From an uncultured Oscillospiraceae bacterium (GTDB taxonomy: Bacteria; Bacillota; Clostridia; Oscillospirales; Oscillospiraceae), in NCBI GenBank assembly GCA_900756495.1, contig CAAEKI010000202.1, forward strand, positions 1 to 14,634: a stretch of 14,634 bases of DNA. The letters run 5' to 3'. Both the position numbers and the translations under genes were made by a program. Below are positions 13,838 through 14,634 of the stretch, one piece after another (within the stretch, counting starts at the first letter, position 1; each line of letters opens with the position of its first letter). The notes under the pieces were generated by a model, which made no database searches, was not told the DNA's origin, and worked only from the letters and a program-made list of their open reading frames with translations.

Positions 13838-14634
13838 ATGAAGAACAAGCGGTTTTTATTCGGAGGGCTGTGCGCACTCCTCTGCTTCGGACTGCTGTCC
13901 ACTGCGGCACTGGCGGTGGTGGAGCCCACAGCCTCCTTTTACGTGGCTGATTATGCCGGTGTGCTCAGCGACGACACGGAGCAATACATCATCGATCAGA
14001 ATGAGAAGCTCCTCAACGCCACAGGCGGCGAGATCGTGGTGGTGGCGGTGGACTTTATGGACGGCATGACCAGCGGCGATTATGCTATGGCCGTAGCTGA
14101 GAACTGGGGCGGCATTGGCGACGAAGAGCTGGACAACGGCTTTCTGCTGGTGTACGCCGTGGGGGAGAATAAGGTCCGGGCCATGGCGGGAGCCGGACTG
14201 GAACGGGCCCTGCCTGCATCCACCATCGAGGGCTATCTGGAGGACTGCTTCTATGACGGCTACGACGCCGGGGAGTACGACCAGGCGACGCGGGATTTCT
14301 TTGACGCCATTTATGGCTGGTATGAGAGCTATTACAGGGTTTCCTCCTCCGGCGAGGGCGGAGGGGCTGTGTCTGTGCCTGGAGCGGATAAGGACTTTTA
14401 CTACCCCGAGGCCCACGGCCCCAGTACTGCTGTCACTACAGTGGTGGGATCCGTGGCCACGGCGGTGGTTGTTCTGGTTGTTGTGGTCCTGATCATCGCG
14501 GTCTGCACATTTGACGGCCTGCGCTACCGCCGCTACCGCAGGCGCTATATGATGCCGGGGATGCCGCCGCCGCCCTATCTTTACCGGCCCTTTCTCTTCG
14601 GGCGGCCTCACCGGCACCGTCCGCCGCCGCCGCC
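13838..14634 (+). CDS. TPM-domain membrane protein (YgcG-like), partial
   Basis: The gene is truncated by the window edge after 265 residues. A cleavable signal peptide spans about 1-26 (hydrophobic core LFGGLCALLCFGLLSTAALA). A TPM domain covers about 35-160: VADYAGVLSDDTEQYI, GGEIVVVAVDFM, ENWGGIGDEELDNGFLLVYA, and AGAGLERALP (the family GxGLE block). A low-complexity stretch is followed by one membrane helix (199-224), then an Arg/Tyr- and Pro-rich tail (RRYRRRYMMPGMPPPPYLYRP) still running at the edge. ATG 13838 has TAGGAGAG just upstream. TPM proteins act in the envelope and are often paired with LemA. Transcription from the xpaC promoter would have to pass repeat copy 2; the gap of 18 bp after the repeat leaves no room for a separate promoter outside it. 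Confidence 0.9.
   Translation, partial: MKNKRFLFGGLCALLCFGLLSTAALAVVEPTASFYVADYAGVLSDDTEQYIIDQNEKLLNATGGEIVVVAVDFMDGMTSGDYAMAVAENWGGIGDEELDNGFLLVYAVGENKVRAMAGAGLERALPASTIEGYLEDCFYDGYDAGEYDQATRDFFDAIYGWYESYYRVSSSGEGGGAVSVPGADKDFYYPEAHGPSTAVTTVVGSVATAVVVLVVVVLIIAVCTFDGLRYRRYRRRYMMPGMPPPPYLYRPFLFGRPHRHRPPPP

Noticed and set aside
13659..13841. 60-codon open frame through repeat copy 2, and its relative in copy 1
   Set aside because: It has no ribosome binding site, its two versions diverge at the ends, and it is entirely element sequence. The similarity between copies is explained by DNA repetition.

Overview
The window looks like a stretch of chromosome from a moderately GC-rich Gram-positive anaerobe of the class Clostridia, most likely the Oscillospiraceae (Flavonifractor/Pseudoflavonifractor/Lawsonibacter-like). 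This rests on the Bacillota-type 5S rRNA, strong AGGAGG-type ribosome binding sites, TTGACA/TATAAT promoters, intrinsic terminators, a PadR-DUF2812 operon and an XpaC-TelA pair. The lineage is an inference from gene content and style; no database was searched.

Layout. Bases 1-180 hold the 3' end of an rRNA operon (5S rRNA plus its terminator). Then come sfsA (184-882) and, behind a promoter embedded in a perfect palindrome and a hairpin leader, a gene for an ammonium channel fused to its own P-II regulator domain (1079-2806). A GNAT acetyltransferase gene follows (2925-3635) with its own promoter and terminator. Bases 3683-6351 form a self-contained operon: a PadR repressor under a striking 43-bp operator, and two paralogous three-helix membrane proteins with N-terminal DUF2812 domains. 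A roughly 170-bp dispersed repeat sits at the end of this operon. A two-gene unit (NAD(P)H-dependent flavin oxidoreductase and cytoplasmic L-asparaginase, 6573-8194) converges on a minus-strand group, and a shared bidirectional terminator separates them.

The minus strand carries threonine ammonia-lyase (11029-9809) and, 250 bp further on, rpe and recR (9558-8282). From a back-to-back promoter pair at 11080-11144 the plus strand resumes with xpaC, telA, a divergent lemA-like gene and a TPM-domain protein that runs off the window. A second, inverted copy of the dispersed repeat lies exactly between lemA and the TPM gene.

How the genes relate. Nitrogen handling recurs (ammonium uptake with P-II, asparaginase, threonine deaminase), but these genes are in separate transcription units. 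The most system-like blocks are the PadR/DUF2812/DUF2812 operon, probably an autoregulated envelope or stress-response module of unknown trigger, and the xpaC-telA-lemA-TPM cluster, an envelope-associated set linked to toxic-anion or envelope stress in other bacteria. The most unusual individual signals are the possible ANTAR-type attenuator ahead of the Amt/P-II fusion, the loss of the P-II uridylylation tyrosine, and two repeats that each supply or abut the stop codon of the gene before them.
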